From Gammaproteobacteria bacterium (GTDB lineage: Bacteria > Pseudomonadota > Gammaproteobacteria > Burkholderiales > Rhodocyclaceae): a stretch of 64,000 nucleotides of DNA. The stretch's first letter is position 1; each line of letters opens with the position of its first letter. Below, piece after piece: positions 16,973 through 27,941 of this stretch. Below the pieces are notes generated by a model. That model searched no databases. It was given only the letters and a program-made list of their open reading frames with translations, and had not been told where the DNA came from. Where the stretch lies: the NCBI GenBank assembly GCA_018825305.1, contig JAHJEO010000013.1:51508-115507 (forward strand), read 5' to 3'. A program made the position numbers and the translations under genes.

Positions 16973-17788
16973 ATGAACGAGAATATTCGCCCACCCGCTG
17001 TCGCCGGCATGTTCTATACCGGCGAACCCGAGTTGCTCGCCAGCGAAATCGCCGTCATGCTGGCCCAGGCCCGCCCGGTCGAAGCAGCACAGTTCGTGCC
17101 GAAGGCTTTGATCGTGCCCCATGCCGGCCACATCTATTCCGGGCCGATCGCCGCCAGCGCCTATGCGCTGCTGGCGCCGGCGGCCAAGACCATCCGCCGC
17201 GTGGTGATGTTCGGGCCGGCCCATCGCGTGGCGGTGGAAGGTCTGGCCCTGCCGGCTGCAGAATCCTTCGCCACTCCGCTGGGGCTGGTGTCGCTCGATC
17301 TCGACGCGATGCGGGCAGCACAGGCGCTGCCGCAAGTGAGCGTCAGCGCCGCGGCCCACGCCACCGAGCATTCGCTCGAAGTGCAACTACCTTTCTTGCA
17401 AGGCGTGCTCGACGAATTCAGTCTGGTTCCCTTCGTCGTCGGCCATACCCGTGGCCACGAAGTCGCCGAGGTCATCGATCTGCTCTGGGGCGGGCCTGAA
17501 ACGCTGATCGTCATCAGCTCCGATCTTTCGCACTACCTGCCTTACGCCTCGGCCAGGGAGAAGGATCAGGCCACCACGGCCAGCATCCTGCGACTGGCCC
17601 CGCTCACCGAGTTCGAGCAGGCCTGCGGTGCGCTGCCGATCAACGGTCTTATCGAAGTCGCCCAGCAACGCGGGCTGACGCCGACACTGCTCGACCTGCG
17701 CAATTCCGGCGACACCGCCGGCGACCGCGCACGCGTGGTGGGCTACGCCTCCTTCGCCTTCCAGGAGCACGGCCATGTCGTCCACTGA
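16973..17788 (+). CDS. amrB: AmmeMemoRadiSam system protein B (Memo-like)
   Basis: A 271-residue Memo-family protein with a fold related to extradiol dioxygenases. The candidate metal or active-site residues of the family are present: His50 and His53 in VPHAGHIYSG, His84 in FGPAHR, His133 in TEHSLEVQLPF, His187 in SSDLSHYLP and Cys218 in QACGALPI. Human Memo1 has the corresponding His/His/Cys set. GAGGAAATCACC precedes the ATG. The end overlaps the AMMECR1 gene by 14 bases. The role is not established; it is the second component of a conserved three-gene set with AMMECR1 and a radical SAM enzyme, so a shared pathway is inferred. Confidence 0.9.
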   Translation: MNENIRPPAVAGMFYTGEPELLASEIAVMLAQARPVEAAQFVPKALIVPHAGHIYSGPIAASAYALLAPAAKTIRRVVMFGPAHRVAVEGLALPAAESFATPLGLVSLDLDAMRAAQALPQVSVSAAAHATEHSLEVQLPFLQGVLDEFSLVPFVVGHTRGHEVAEVIDLLWGGPETLIVISSDLSHYLPYASAREKDQATTASILRLAPLTEFEQACGALPINGLIEVAQQRGLTPTLLDLRNSGDTAGDRARVVGYASFAFQEHGHVVH

Positions 17789-18310
17789 CGCGCTCGGCAC
17801 GGCGCTGCTGGTGCGCGCCCGCAATGCCATCGCCGCGGAGTTCGGCCAATCGCCGCATCCGGAACCGGACCATCCGGCGCTGCACGCTCCGGGCGCGACT
17901 TTCGTCACCCTGACCCAGCAAGGCCAGTTGCGCGGCTGCATCGGCTCGCTGGAAGCCTGGCGAACGCTGGATCAGGACGTGCGATCCAACGCCCGCGCCG
18001 CGGCCTTCAAGGACCCGCGATTCGCGCCGCTGCGCCAGGATGAACTCTCACACACCCGCGTCGAGGTATCGTTGCTGGCTGCGGCCATGCCACTGAGCTT
18101 CACCAGCGAGGAAGATGCCGTGGCGCAACTGCGACCCAACGTCGACGGCGTGATCCTCGAATTCGAGCGCCATCGCGGCACCTTCCTGCCGCAAGTGTGG
18201 GAGAGCCTGCCCGAGCCGCGTCTGTTCATGGCCCATCTGAAGCAGAAGGCCGGGCTGTCGCCCGGCTTCTGGTCGCCCGACGTGAAGCTTTTCCGTTACG
18301 AGGTGCAAAA

Positions 18311-18335
<25 letters not shown>
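17775..18335 (+). CDS. amrA: AmmeMemoRadiSam system protein A (AMMECR1 domain)
   Basis: A 186-residue AMMECR1-domain protein. The family hallmark LRGCIGSLEAWRTL (around residues 54-67) and RVEVSLLAAAMPLSF are present. FLPQVWESLPEPRLFMAHLKQKAGLSPGFW near the C terminus is also typical (quoted here as FLPQVWESLPEP and LKQKAGLSPGFW). No catalytic chemistry is known for the family. Overlaps with Memo (14 bases) and the radical SAM gene (25 bases) show tight translational coupling. The human homologue is linked to the AMME syndrome, but this gives no molecular function here. Confidence 0.92.
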
Positions 18336-19417
<1,082 letters not shown>

Positions 19418-19450
19418 GGCGCCTGGCGTTCATGGCGCACGTGCCCCCAG

Positions 19451-20521
19451 CTACTTCAGGATGGCGATGCCCTTGATCTGGGCGAAGACCCCCAGCCCCG
19501 ACCGCAGGCCCAGCGCATCCACCGACTTGCGGGTGACTCGCGCCAGGATGGCGGTGCCTCCCAGGTCGAGCGCAACCACATTCTGACTGGCGCTGACGGC
19601 GGCCACACCGGTCACCGTGGCCGGCAGGATGTTGAGGATGCTGGTTTGCGCCGCAGCCGTCAGGGTGATGCTGACATCGCGCGCCAGCACCCGCACGCGC
19701 ACCCGATGGCCGATGGCGGCCGGGCGGCCGGGCAGCAACAGGTGCGCCCCCGGAAATTCGACCTCGGTAAGCTGATAGGCCTCGTCGTGGCGTGCCACGG
19801 TGGCCTCGATCAGCGCGCCGGTATCGTCGCCCAGCGCCAGCGGCAGGTCGAGCCGCGTCATCAGATCGGCCGGCGCACCCTGCGCCAGCACGCGGCCGCC
19901 ATCGAGCAGCAGCATGTGGTCGGCCAGGCGCGCGACTTCGTCGATGGCGTGGCTCACGTACAGCACGGGGATCTTCAGCGCATCGTGCAGGCGCTCCAGA
20001 TAGGGCAGCACCTCCTGCTTGCGCGCCTGATCCAGCGCCGCGAGCGGCTCGTCCATCAGCAGCAGGCGCGGGCTGACCGCCAGCGCCCGGGCAATGGCAA
20101 CACGCTGGCTCTCGCCGCCCGACAGCCGCTCCGGCATGCGCTGCATCAGCGGCGCGATGCCAAGCAGGTCGACCACTTCGTCAAGCGCGACGCGGCGTGC
20201 CGCCGGATCGATGCGCCGCAGGCCATATTCGAGATTGCGCCGCACGTCGAGGTGCGGAAACAGCCGCGCATCCTGGAACACATAGCCCAGCGGCCGCCGG
20301 TGGGTCGGCACGAAGTGCTGCGCGTCCTGCCAGACGTCATCGCCAATGGTCAGCAGGCCGTCCGGCGATTTCTCAAGGCCGGCGATCAGCCGCAGCAGTG
20401 TGGTCTTGCCCGAGCCGGACGGCCCGAACAGCGCCGTCACCCCGCGCGCAGGCAGGTGCACATCGACTTCCAGACCGAAGCCCGGGTAGTGCTGCCGAAA
20501 GCGCGCCGCGATTTCCGTCAT
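19451..20521 (-). CDS. modC: Molybdate ABC transporter ATP-binding protein
   Basis: ATPase subunit of the molybdate importer, 356 residues. Walker A is [18 protein letters not shown] near residue 35, the signature is [15 protein letters not shown], and Walker B is [12 protein letters not shown]. The C-terminal 130 residues form the TOBE/Mop oxyanion-binding domain (around [14 protein letters not shown] and [10 protein letters not shown]). The ATG overlaps the modB stop by four bases. Last gene of modABC, converging on the radical SAM gene with 33 bases between. Confidence 0.94.
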   Translation of the reverse strand: MTEIAARFRQHYPGFGLEVDVHLPARGVTALFGPSGSGKTTLLRLIAGLEKSPDGLLTIGDDVWQDAQHFVPTHRRPLGYVFQDARLFPHLDVRRNLEYGLRRIDPAARRVALDEVVDLLGIAPLMQRMPERLSGGESQRVAIARALAVSPRLLLMDEPLAALDQARKQEVLPYLERLHDALKIPVLYVSHAIDEVARLADHMLLLDGGRVLAQGAPADLMTRLDLPLALGDDTGALIEATVARHDEAYQLTEVEFPGAHLLLPGRPAAIGHRVRVRVLARDVSITLTAAAQTSILNILPATVTGVAAVSASQNVVALDLGGTAILARVTRKSVDALGLRSGLGVFAQIKGIAILK

Positions 20522-21198
20522 CGGGCCAGGATCGTGGCGCGCCGGTTGAAGGCGTAGAGCAGCAGCAGCGTCACGAAGGAAAATGCCAGCAGAATTCCGG
20601 CGAGTTCGTGCGCCTGCCCGTATTCGAGCGCCTCGACATGGTCGTAGATCTGCACCGACACCACCCGCGTCTGGCCGGGGATGTTGCCGCCGACCATCAG
20701 CACCACGCCGAACTCACCGACCGTATGGGCAAAGCCGAGCACCGCCGCCGTGATGAAGCCCGGCCGCGCCAGCGGCAGGACCACGCTGAAGAAGCGGTCC
20801 CACGGCCCGGCGCGCAACGTGGCCGCCGCATCGAGCAATCCGGGGGTGATGGCGCCGAAGGCGTTCTGCAACGGCTGCACCACGAAGGGCAGCGAATAGA
20901 ACACCGAGGCCACCACCAGGCCGGTGAAGGTGAACGGCAGGGTGCCCAGCCCCAGCGCCAGCGTTACCTGGCCGAGCGGGCCGTTCGGACCCATCGCCAC
21001 CAGCAGGTAGAAGCCGAGCACCGACGGCGGCAGCACGATGGGCAGGGCGACGACTGCCTCGACCGGCGGCTTGAGCCAGGAGCGGGTATGCGCCAGCCAC
21101 CACGCGATCGGCGTGGCGATCAGCAGCAGCAGCACGGTGACGACAGACGCCAGCTTGATCGTCAGCAGGATGGCGGAAAGGTTCTCGGCGCCGAACAT
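20518..21198 (-). CDS. modB: Molybdate ABC transporter permease
   Basis: Inner-membrane permease of 226 residues with about five transmembrane helices. The start is [20 protein letters not shown], and the [20 protein letters not shown] segment is typical of ModB. The EAA loop reads [20 protein letters not shown], which contacts the ATPase. Molybdate passes through it to the cytoplasm for molybdopterin enzymes. It starts three bases after the modA stop and overlaps modC. Confidence 0.94.
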   Translation of the reverse strand: MFGAENLSAILLTIKLASVVTVLLLLIATPIAWWLAHTRSWLKPPVEAVVALPIVLPPSVLGFYLLVAMGPNGPLGQVTLALGLGTLPFTFTGLVVASVFYSLPFVVQPLQNAFGAITPGLLDAAATLRAGPWDRFFSVVLPLARPGFITAAVLGFAHTVGEFGVVLMVGGNIPGQTRVVSVQIYDHVEALEYGQAHELAGILLAFSFVTLLLLYAFNRRATILAR

Positions 21199-21201
21199 GG
21201 C

Positions 21202-22351
<1,150 letters not shown>

Positions 22352-22371
22352 GGTCCGGTCCCGGCCCGGCC

Positions 22372-23274
22372 TCAGGCGGGGAAAACGCCCGTTGAAAGAT
22401 AACGATCGCCGCGATCGCAGACGATGCTGACGATCACCGCATTCTCGACCTCGGCAGCGATGCGCAGCGCAACGCACAGCGCGCCGCCGGAAGAAATGCC
22501 GGCGAAAACGCCCTCCTCTTCCGCCAGGCGGCGGGTCATGTCCTCCGCGTCCTTCTGGCCGACATGCTCGAGGCGATCGATCTGCGAGAAGTCGCAGATC
22601 TTCGGCAGGTATTCCGTCGGCCACTTGCGGATTCCCGGAATCTGCGCACCGGTTTCCGGCTGGCAGCCGATGACCTGGATGGCCGGATCAACCTCCTTGA
22701 AGTAGCGCGAGCAGCCCATGATGGTACCGGTGGTGCCCATGCTGGAGATGAAATGGGTGAGCGATTCGCCGGTGTCGCGCCAGATCTCCGGCGCTGTGCC
22801 CTCATAGTGCGCGAGCGGATTGTCGGCATTGGCGAACTGGTCGAGCATCACGCCACGGCCCTCGCGTACCAGCCGCTCGGCCTCGTCGCGCGCGCCCTCC
22901 ATACTTGCGGCCTTGGGCGTCAGCACCAGCTCGGCGCCGTAGGCACGCATCGACTGGCGGCGTTCGACGCTCTGGTTCTCCGGCATCACTAGCACCATGC
23001 GATAGCCACGCATCGCCGCCACCATCGCCAGCGCGATCCCCGTGTTGCCCGATGTCGCCTCGATCAGCGTGTCGCCGGGCCTGATTTCGCCGCGCGCCTC
23101 GGCCCGCACGATCATCGACAGCGCCGGCCTGTCCTTGACCGAGCCCGCCGGATTGTTGCCCTCGAGCTTAACCAGGATGACGTTGTTGCGGCGCTCGTTG
23201 TCCACGCCGGGGATGCGCCTCAGGCGCACCAGCGGTGTGTTGCCGACGAAGTCTTCGAGGGTCTTGTAGTCCAT
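22372..23274 (-). CDS. cysM: Cysteine synthase B
   Basis: PLP-dependent O-acetylserine sulfhydrylase of 300 residues. The PLP lysine lies in EGNNPAGSVKDRPALSMI (about residue 47), and the sulfate/substrate loop TSGNTGIALAMVAAMRGY follows. The PLP phosphate-binding loop is SSMGTTGTIMGC, and FAGISSGGALC comes near the end. The Met-less GNNPAGSVKDR and short C terminus match CysM rather than CysK. In related genomes cysM commonly lies close to hldD; here an efflux cassette and non-coding DNA separate them. Confidence 0.92.
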   Translation of the reverse strand: MDYKTLEDFVGNTPLVRLRRIPGVDNERRNNVILVKLEGNNPAGSVKDRPALSMIVRAEARGEIRPGDTLIEATSGNTGIALAMVAAMRGYRMVLVMPENQSVERRQSMRAYGAELVLTPKAASMEGARDEAERLVREGRGVMLDQFANADNPLAHYEGTAPEIWRDTGESLTHFISSMGTTGTIMGCSRYFKEVDPAIQVIGCQPETGAQIPGIRKWPTEYLPKICDFSQIDRLEHVGQKDAEDMTRRLAEEEGVFAGISSGGALCVALRIAAEVENAVIVSIVCDRGDRYLSTGVFPA

Positions 23275-23363
23275 GGCGGCAATGATACTGGATGCAGCAC
23301 TGGCCGAACCGCAGGCCCAGTCCGCGGCCGCCGCGACCTGGAGTTGCTCCCTAATCAGAAGCC

Positions 23364-23390
23364 TCGCCGTCCCGCCAGCACCGACTTCTC
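23364..23390 (-). repeat. Interspersed repeat copy 4 (intergenic, cysM-marR)
   Basis: Minus strand GAGAAGTCGGTGCTGGCG, GG, ACGGCG in non-coding DNA. Confidence 0.65.
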
Positions 23391-23466
23391 CGTTGGGAAA
23401 GGGCTACAACCGGCCAGGAGCGGACGGTGGACTTGACCGGCGCTAATGACTCTTGCTCGGCTTAAT

Positions 23467-23509
23467 GCAGACGATCTCGCGGGGATTATCAGTTCGCGTG
23501 ATCGTCTGC
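23467..23509. repeat. Long inverted repeat (hairpin)
   Basis: Perfect 10-base arms GCAGACGATC and GATCGTCTGC, extended inward after one mismatch by CGCG pairing, around a 13-base loop. There is no U-run on either side, so a simple intrinsic terminator is unlikely. It could be a palindromic repeat, a remnant mobile-element end or a regulatory site. Confidence 0.55.
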
Positions 23510-23564
23510 TATTTGGCAATACGCGCTTCGGGAAGGAGTGACTAAGCAGGCACTGATTGTTGCT

Positions 23565-24050
23565 TCACGCAAGCCGCGCTTTATTAAGCAGTCTGACTAA
23601 ATCCTTTATTTCCTTTTCAGACAATTTTTCCTTGATCGCGGCACTCATAACGGCCACCAATTCAGACATCGCCTTTTCGACTAATTTGATCGCGACCGGC
23701 GAAAGGTGAACCGGTTTGCTGCGGCGGTCGGACTTCGAGATGGTGCGGGTAATCAGTCCTCTGGTTTCAAGTTGCTGCAACACTTTGGTCAACCCTCCCG
23801 ACGTGATGAGCATGGCGCGCTGAACTTCAGATGGGGTTAATTCCCCAGGGGGCGGAGAGCGGCGCAGCGTAGCCAATACATCAAACTCGGCGGGCGTCAG
23901 GCCATGTCTTGCAATGACCGCGTCTGCGTGTTGCCGGTCCGCTTCATGGGTGCGCTGAAGTGCGAAGGCATAAGACATCCAGAGTTCATCAAAAGACGCC
24001 GGCCAATTATTTCTGTGCCGGTCGAGAATGACAAAATGAGTATCGGTCAA
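23565..24050 (-). CDS. MarR family transcriptional regulator
   Basis: A 161-residue winged-helix regulator. The MarR core runs HGLTPAEFDVLATLRRSP, then LTPSEVQRAMLITSGGLTKVLQQLETRGLI (recognition helix region) and the wing RTISKSDRRSKPVHLSP (RSDRR-like). Helices at both ends should dimerise. I prefer a TTG start with GGGAG eight bases upstream; a TTG 10 codons earlier is the alternative. Codon usage is less GC-rich than in the neighbours. It is divergent from the efflux operon, with a palindrome upstream, so it probably represses itself and that operon. Confidence 0.85.
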   Translation of the reverse strand: MTDTHFVILDRHRNNWPASFDELWMSYAFALQRTHEADRQHADAVIARHGLTPAEFDVLATLRRSPPPGELTPSEVQRAMLITSGGLTKVLQQLETRGLITRTISKSDRRSKPVHLSPVAIKLVEKAMSELVAVMSAAIKEKLSEKEIKDLVRLLNKARLA

Positions 24051-24090
24051 TCGAGGTACTCCCTTCGGATCAGCAGTCAATTCCGGATAT

Positions 24091-24106
24091 TTATCTTTAC
24101 AGATAA
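24091..24106. promoter_or_regulatory. Candidate MarR operator palindrome
   Basis: TTATCT-TTAC-AGATAA is a perfect 6+4+6 inverted repeat in AT-rich DNA, 40 bases upstream of the marR start and in front of the divergent efflux operon. Its size and position are typical of MarR-family operators. The assignment is inference. Confidence 0.5.
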
Positions 24107-24148
24107 TTAATTAGAGCATAGTCTGTGGGCATGCGCAAAACAATTCGG

Positions 24149-24178
24149 GTTTGAGATGCTTACGTTTGAGATGCCTAC
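24149..24178. repeat. Tandem 15-bp direct repeat
   Basis: Two adjacent copies of GTTTGAGATGCYTAC (Y = T, then C) lie directly upstream of the decayed outer-membrane-factor remnant. They may be repeat regulator half-sites or a replication-slippage scar. Confidence 0.6.
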
Positions 24179-24368
24179 CATTGAACCGCCAAAACGATCC
24201 CTATTCACCGCGAGGGATGCCGTTCTGTCCGGCTGCGACGCAGTGGCGGTTGTCCAATGGCGACGGCAGTTTGGTGTCCCGATGCTGGACAGCCTGATTG
24301 CCAACGCGCTGATCGCCAATACCGATATCGTCACCACTCAGGCGAAACTAAACTCGAGGCCAGCGAAT
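24156..24368 (+). pseudogene. Remnant of a second outer-membrane efflux (NodT-type) gene
   Basis: The open frame here reads VLSGC and then QWRRQFGVPMLDSLIANALI and ANTDIVTTQAKL. This parallels the intact downstream protein segment QWWLRFDDPLLARLVAQALQ and ANSDVKSAEAAL, and the VLSGC parallels its lipobox. The rest of such a protein (about 400 residues) is absent, and the normal stretch between lipobox and WWxxF is deleted. It is best read as a truncated N-terminal relic of another NodT-family outer-membrane factor, left in front of the present one by replacement or duplication. The leftmost residues may be noise. Confidence 0.6.
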
Positions 24369-24370
24369 CC

Positions 24371-25882
24371 ATGATGTCGGAATCTGGCCAGCACCACGGC
24401 GCGCCCGTCTTTCCTGACCGCCACCCGACAGCTGCTGTTGGCGGGATGCATCTCACGACAATCGCGGCTTGCTTGATGCTGGCCCTTTCCGGCTGCACCT
24501 CGATGGCACCACAGAGCGCCGCACCTGTCGCAGTCGATGTACCAGCCAACTGGTCTGCCACGGATATCCCAGCGCTGACCGGTGCCTCCTCGCTGGCGCA
24601 GTGGTGGTTGCGTTTCGACGACCCGTTGCTCGCCCGTCTTGTTGCTCAGGCCTTGCAGGCCAATAGCGACGTGAAGAGTGCAGAGGCCGCGCTGCGCCAG
24701 GCCCGCGCGTTACGTGATGCATCTGCCGCCGCGCTGTTTCCGGCGGTCGGCAGCTCGGCATCGGCACAACGCAGCAAATCCGGTGGCAACAGCGCCGTCA
24801 ACACCTTCAAGGCCGGGCTTGACGCGAGTTGGGAGCTCGATATTTTCGGCGCCAACCGAAGCGCGCTGGCGGCCAGCGAGGCAACGGCCCAGGCCAGCGC
24901 CGCGAGCCTGGGCAATGTGCAGGTGTCAATCACCGCCGAGGTGGCGCTGAACTACATTACCCTGCGTGCCGCCCAGGCGCGACTGATGATTGCTGAAGAC
25001 AACCTGTCCAGCCAGCAAGAGACACTACAGATCACGCAGTGGCGCTTGCAGGCAGGCCTGGTCACGTCACTGGAAGCCGAGCAGGCGCGTGCTGCAACAG
25101 AACAGACGCGCGCCCAGTTGCCAGTGCTGCAAACCACGATCGAGCAGACGCGCCATGCGCTCGCGGTGCTGACCGGCGAGCCACCGGCAGCCTTGTCAGG
25201 CGTGTTGGCCGAAGTCGGCCGGATACCGCAGGCGGCCGACGATCTGGTGCTGAGCTTTCCGGCCGAAACCCTGCGCCAGCGGCCCGACGTACGTGCCGCT
25301 GAACACCAGGTGATGGCTGCGCTGGGCCGCGTGTCCCAGGCCGATGCGGCACGCATGCCGAAATTCAACCTCGGCGGCTCACTGGGCCTGAGTGCATTGA
25401 CCCTGGGCACACTGACCAATGGCGCATCGGCTGTCAGCGCGCTGCTGGCCAGCCTGTCGTTGCCGGTGTTCGATGGTGGAGCCTTGCGCGCACAGGTACG
25501 CGCGCAACAGGCCACGCTCGAGCAGGCACGCGTGGCATACCAGGCCACGATACTGACGGCACTGAAGGACGTGGAAGACGCACTCGTCGCGTTGCGCGGC
25601 GACCGCGAGCGCCTGCTGCGCTTGCAGAACGCCGCCGAGGCGGCCGGCAACGCTGCACTGATGGCGCGCCAGCGCTACAGCAGTGGGCTGGTGGACTTTC
25701 AGATTGTGCTTGAAACTCAGCGTACTCAGCTCAGCACGCAGGACAGCGTGGCCAGCGTCCGCGCCGATCTTGGTTCCGACCATGTGCGCCTGTACAAGGC
25801 GCTGGGAGGGGGGTGGCGTCCCGACGACGTCGATGCGACGGCCACCTCCAACGAAAACGCAACCCGGACTAACCCGAAATGA
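24371..25882 (+). CDS. Outer-membrane efflux lipoprotein, NodT/TolC family
   Basis: Outer-membrane channel partner of the MacAB-like pump. The lipobox MLALSGC gives an N-terminal lipid anchor. Two tandem outer-membrane-efflux domains follow: the first starts WWLRFDDPLLARLVAQALQA with ANSDVKSAEAALRQARALRD, and the second contains RQRPDVRAAEHQVMAALGRV. YQATILTALKDVEDALVALR follows in the last helix. Counted from the first ATG the product is 503 residues. An internal ATG at 24446 (MHLTTIAACLML) gives a cleaner lipoprotein signal and may be the true start. The stop overlaps the adaptor gene ATG by four bases. First intact gene of the cassette. Confidence 0.88.
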   Translation: MMSESGQHHGAPVFPDRHPTAAVGGMHLTTIAACLMLALSGCTSMAPQSAAPVAVDVPANWSATDIPALTGASSLAQWWLRFDDPLLARLVAQALQANSDVKSAEAALRQARALRDASAAALFPAVGSSASAQRSKSGGNSAVNTFKAGLDASWELDIFGANRSALAASEATAQASAASLGNVQVSITAEVALNYITLRAAQARLMIAEDNLSSQQETLQITQWRLQAGLVTSLEAEQARAATEQTRAQLPVLQTTIEQTRHALAVLTGEPPAALSGVLAEVGRIPQAADDLVLSFPAETLRQRPDVRAAEHQVMAALGRVSQADAARMPKFNLGGSLGLSALTLGTLTNGASAVSALLASLSLPVFDGGALRAQVRAQQATLEQARVAYQATILTALKDVEDALVALRGDRERLLRLQNAAEAAGNAALMARQRYSSGLVDFQIVLETQRTQLSTQDSVASVRADLGSDHVRLYKALGGGWRPDDVDATATSNENATRTNPK

Positions 25883-27210
25883 GCACACCTACCCTTTCCG
25901 AAAAAGCCGCGTCGCCGCCCGGTTCCGGTAGCGAAACCGACCTCGCCACTTTGCTCGACGAGCCAACGTCGCGCGCCATTTACCGTCGCCCCGTGCTGTG
26001 GGTAGGCGTAGTGCTGCTGGCGCTGGTTGTCGCCGGGCTGTGGTGGTGGCAGGCCAGCAAAATCGCCAATGCCGCACCGAGCTACATCACAGAGACGGCG
26101 GCGCGCGGCAACCTGACGCTGACCGTCACTGCCAACGGCACGATCCAGCCCACCCGCTCCATCAACATCGGCAGCGAGCTTTCCGGGACGGTGCTCAAGG
26201 TGAATGCCGACGTCAACGACCGGATCAAGAAAGGGCAGGTGCTGGTAGAACTCGACACCGCCAAGTTGCGCGACCAGATATTGCGCTCGACAGCCGCGCT
26301 GGTGGCTGCGCAGGCGAAGGTCGCGCAGACCGTTGCCACGGTAAAGGAGGCTGGGGCTACCCTGGCACGGCTTGAAGAAGTGGCGCGTCTGTCGGGCGGC
26401 AAGGTTCCGTCCATGGCCGAACTCGACGGCAGCCGTGCCACGCTTGCACGGGCCGTTGCCGACGAAGCCAGCGCCCGTGCCGGGGTAAAGGAGGCACAGG
26501 CAACACTTTCCACCGACCAGACCAATCTGTCCAAGGCATCCATCGTCGCACCGACCGACGGCATCGTGCTGACGCGAAGCGTGGAGCCAGGCAATGCGGT
26601 CGCCGCGTCGCTACAGGCCGTCACATTATTTACTGTCGCCGAAGACCTGTCCAAGCTGCGCCTTTGGGTGTACGTGGACGAGGCCGACGTGGGCGCGGTC
26701 AAGGTGGGACAGGACGCCACCTTTACCGTCAGCGCCTATCCCACGCGAAAGTTTCCCGCGCGCATCACGCGGGTGGGCTTCGGCTCGACCATCACCGACA
26801 ACGTCGTCACCTACCTGACTTACCTTGACGTCGACAACGCCGACCAGACCCTGCGCCCGGGCATGACAGCCACCGCCACCATCACCGCCACGCAACGCCG
26901 CGACGTGCTGCTGGCGCCCAACACCGCGCTGCGCTTCTCACCCACTGCGTCGGCGGCCGAGGCGTCGGCCAGGAAGGGCACCGGAATCAGCCTGCTGCCG
27001 GCGCGTATGCCGGGCGCCACCCGCAAGTCGGCCGCCGCTGGGGCCAGTACGGCAGCGGCCAAGCAAGTGTGGGTGCTGCGCGATGGTCAGGCGGTGTCCG
27101 TGGCGGTGACGCCCGGCATCAGCGACGGCCGCATGACCGAGATCACCGGCGGCGACTTGCAAGCCGGAATGCAGGTGATCACCGATCAACAGTCAGCGGC
27201 AGCGAAATGA
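25879..27210 (+). CDS. macA: MacA-like periplasmic adaptor (membrane fusion protein)
   Basis: A 443-residue HlyD/MacA-type adaptor joining the inner-membrane ABC permease to the outer-membrane channel. One transmembrane anchor lies at residues 36-57 (PVLWVGVVLLALVVAGLWWW). The lipoyl half-motif is GTIQPTRSINIGSELSGTVL, and the alpha-hairpin spans about residues 120-210. The second lipoyl half is IVAPTDGIVLTRSVEPGNAV. The beta-barrel is WVYVDEADVGAVKVGQDATF. Near the C terminus there is an Ala-rich, low-complexity insertion (about residues 350-395). It overlaps both neighbours, giving strict coupling. The substrate of the pump is unknown. Confidence 0.88.
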   Translation: MSTPTLSEKAASPPGSGSETDLATLLDEPTSRAIYRRPVLWVGVVLLALVVAGLWWWQASKIANAAPSYITETAARGNLTLTVTANGTIQPTRSINIGSELSGTVLKVNADVNDRIKKGQVLVELDTAKLRDQILRSTAALVAAQAKVAQTVATVKEAGATLARLEEVARLSGGKVPSMAELDGSRATLARAVADEASARAGVKEAQATLSTDQTNLSKASIVAPTDGIVLTRSVEPGNAVAASLQAVTLFTVAEDLSKLRLWVYVDEADVGAVKVGQDATFTVSAYPTRKFPARITRVGFGSTITDNVVTYLTYLDVDNADQTLRPGMTATATITATQRRDVLLAPNTALRFSPTASAAEASARKGTGISLLPARMPGATRKSAAAGASTAAAKQVWVLRDGQAVSVAVTPGISDGRMTEITGGDLQAGMQVITDQQSAAAK

Positions 27211-27941
27211 GCGATCCGCTGATCCAGTTGCGCGGCGTCACCAAGAAGTACGGCAGCGGCGTGGCTGAATTGATGGCGCTCAAGGGTATCGACCTGGACA
27301 TTCACGCCGGTGAGTTTGTCGCCATCATGGGGCCCAGCGGCTCGGGCAAGTCCACCGCGATGAACATCCTCGGCTGCCTCGACACGCCTACCGGCGGGCA
27401 GTACCTGTTCAAGGGCGCGCACGTTGAATCACTGTCACGCGACCAGCGGGCGCGCCTGCGACGCCGCTTCCTGGGCTTCGTGTTTCAGGGTTTCAACCTG
27501 CTGGCGCGCACCTCGGCACAGGAGAATGTGGAGTTGCCGCTGCTGTACCGCGGTGACAGTGCCAGCGTGCGGCGCGCTGCGGCCACCAAGGCACTGCAGG
27601 CCGTTGGCCTGGGCGGCTGGGAACATCACACACCGGCGGAACTGTCCGGCGGCCAGCAGCAACGCGTGGCGATCGCGCGCGCCATCGTCACCGAACCGGC
27701 TGTGGTGCTGGCCGACGAGCCCACCGGCAACCTGGATACGCAACGCAGTCACGAGATCATGGGGCTGTTGATGAGGCTGAACCAGGACCACGGCATCACG
27801 GTGCTGATGGTCACGCACGAGGCCGACATGGCGGCCTACGCGCAACGCATGGTGCATTTCATCGACGGCTGCATTGCCAGCGACGAGCCGAACCCGCACC
27901 CGACCACTGCGGCACCGGCTGCCACCGAGGAGGCGACCTGA
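27207..27941 (+). CDS. macB: MacB-like ABC transporter ATP-binding protein
   Basis: A 244-residue ATPase of the MacB/LolD type. Walker A is [19 protein letters not shown] near residue 44. The Q-loop is [20 protein letters not shown], the signature is [16 protein letters not shown], Walker B is [12 protein letters not shown], and the switch His lies in [14 protein letters not shown]. In E. coli MacB the ATPase and permease are one polypeptide; here they are separate genes with a one-base TGATG overlap. The C terminus ends in a Pro/Ala/Thr-rich tail. Confidence 0.9.
   Translation: MSDPLIQLRGVTKKYGSGVAELMALKGIDLDIHAGEFVAIMGPSGSGKSTAMNILGCLDTPTGGQYLFKGAHVESLSRDQRARLRRRFLGFVFQGFNLLARTSAQENVELPLLYRGDSASVRRAAATKALQAVGLGGWEHHTPAELSGGQQQRVAIARAIVTEPAVVLADEPTGNLDTQRSHEIMGLLMRLNQDHGITVLMVTHEADMAAYAQRMVHFIDGCIASDEPNPHPTTAAPAATEEAT

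Larger units (their letters stand above)
23275..23564. other. Non-coding gap upstream of cysM, left flank of efflux cassette
   Basis: There is no convincing coding sequence in these 290 bases. They hold one copy of the 25-bp interspersed repeat (23364-23390) and a long perfect-arm hairpin (23467-23509). The promoter of cysM should lie at the left end. The stretch just left of marR is noticeably more AT-rich than the cysM side, consistent with a junction between native and acquired DNA. Confidence 0.6.
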
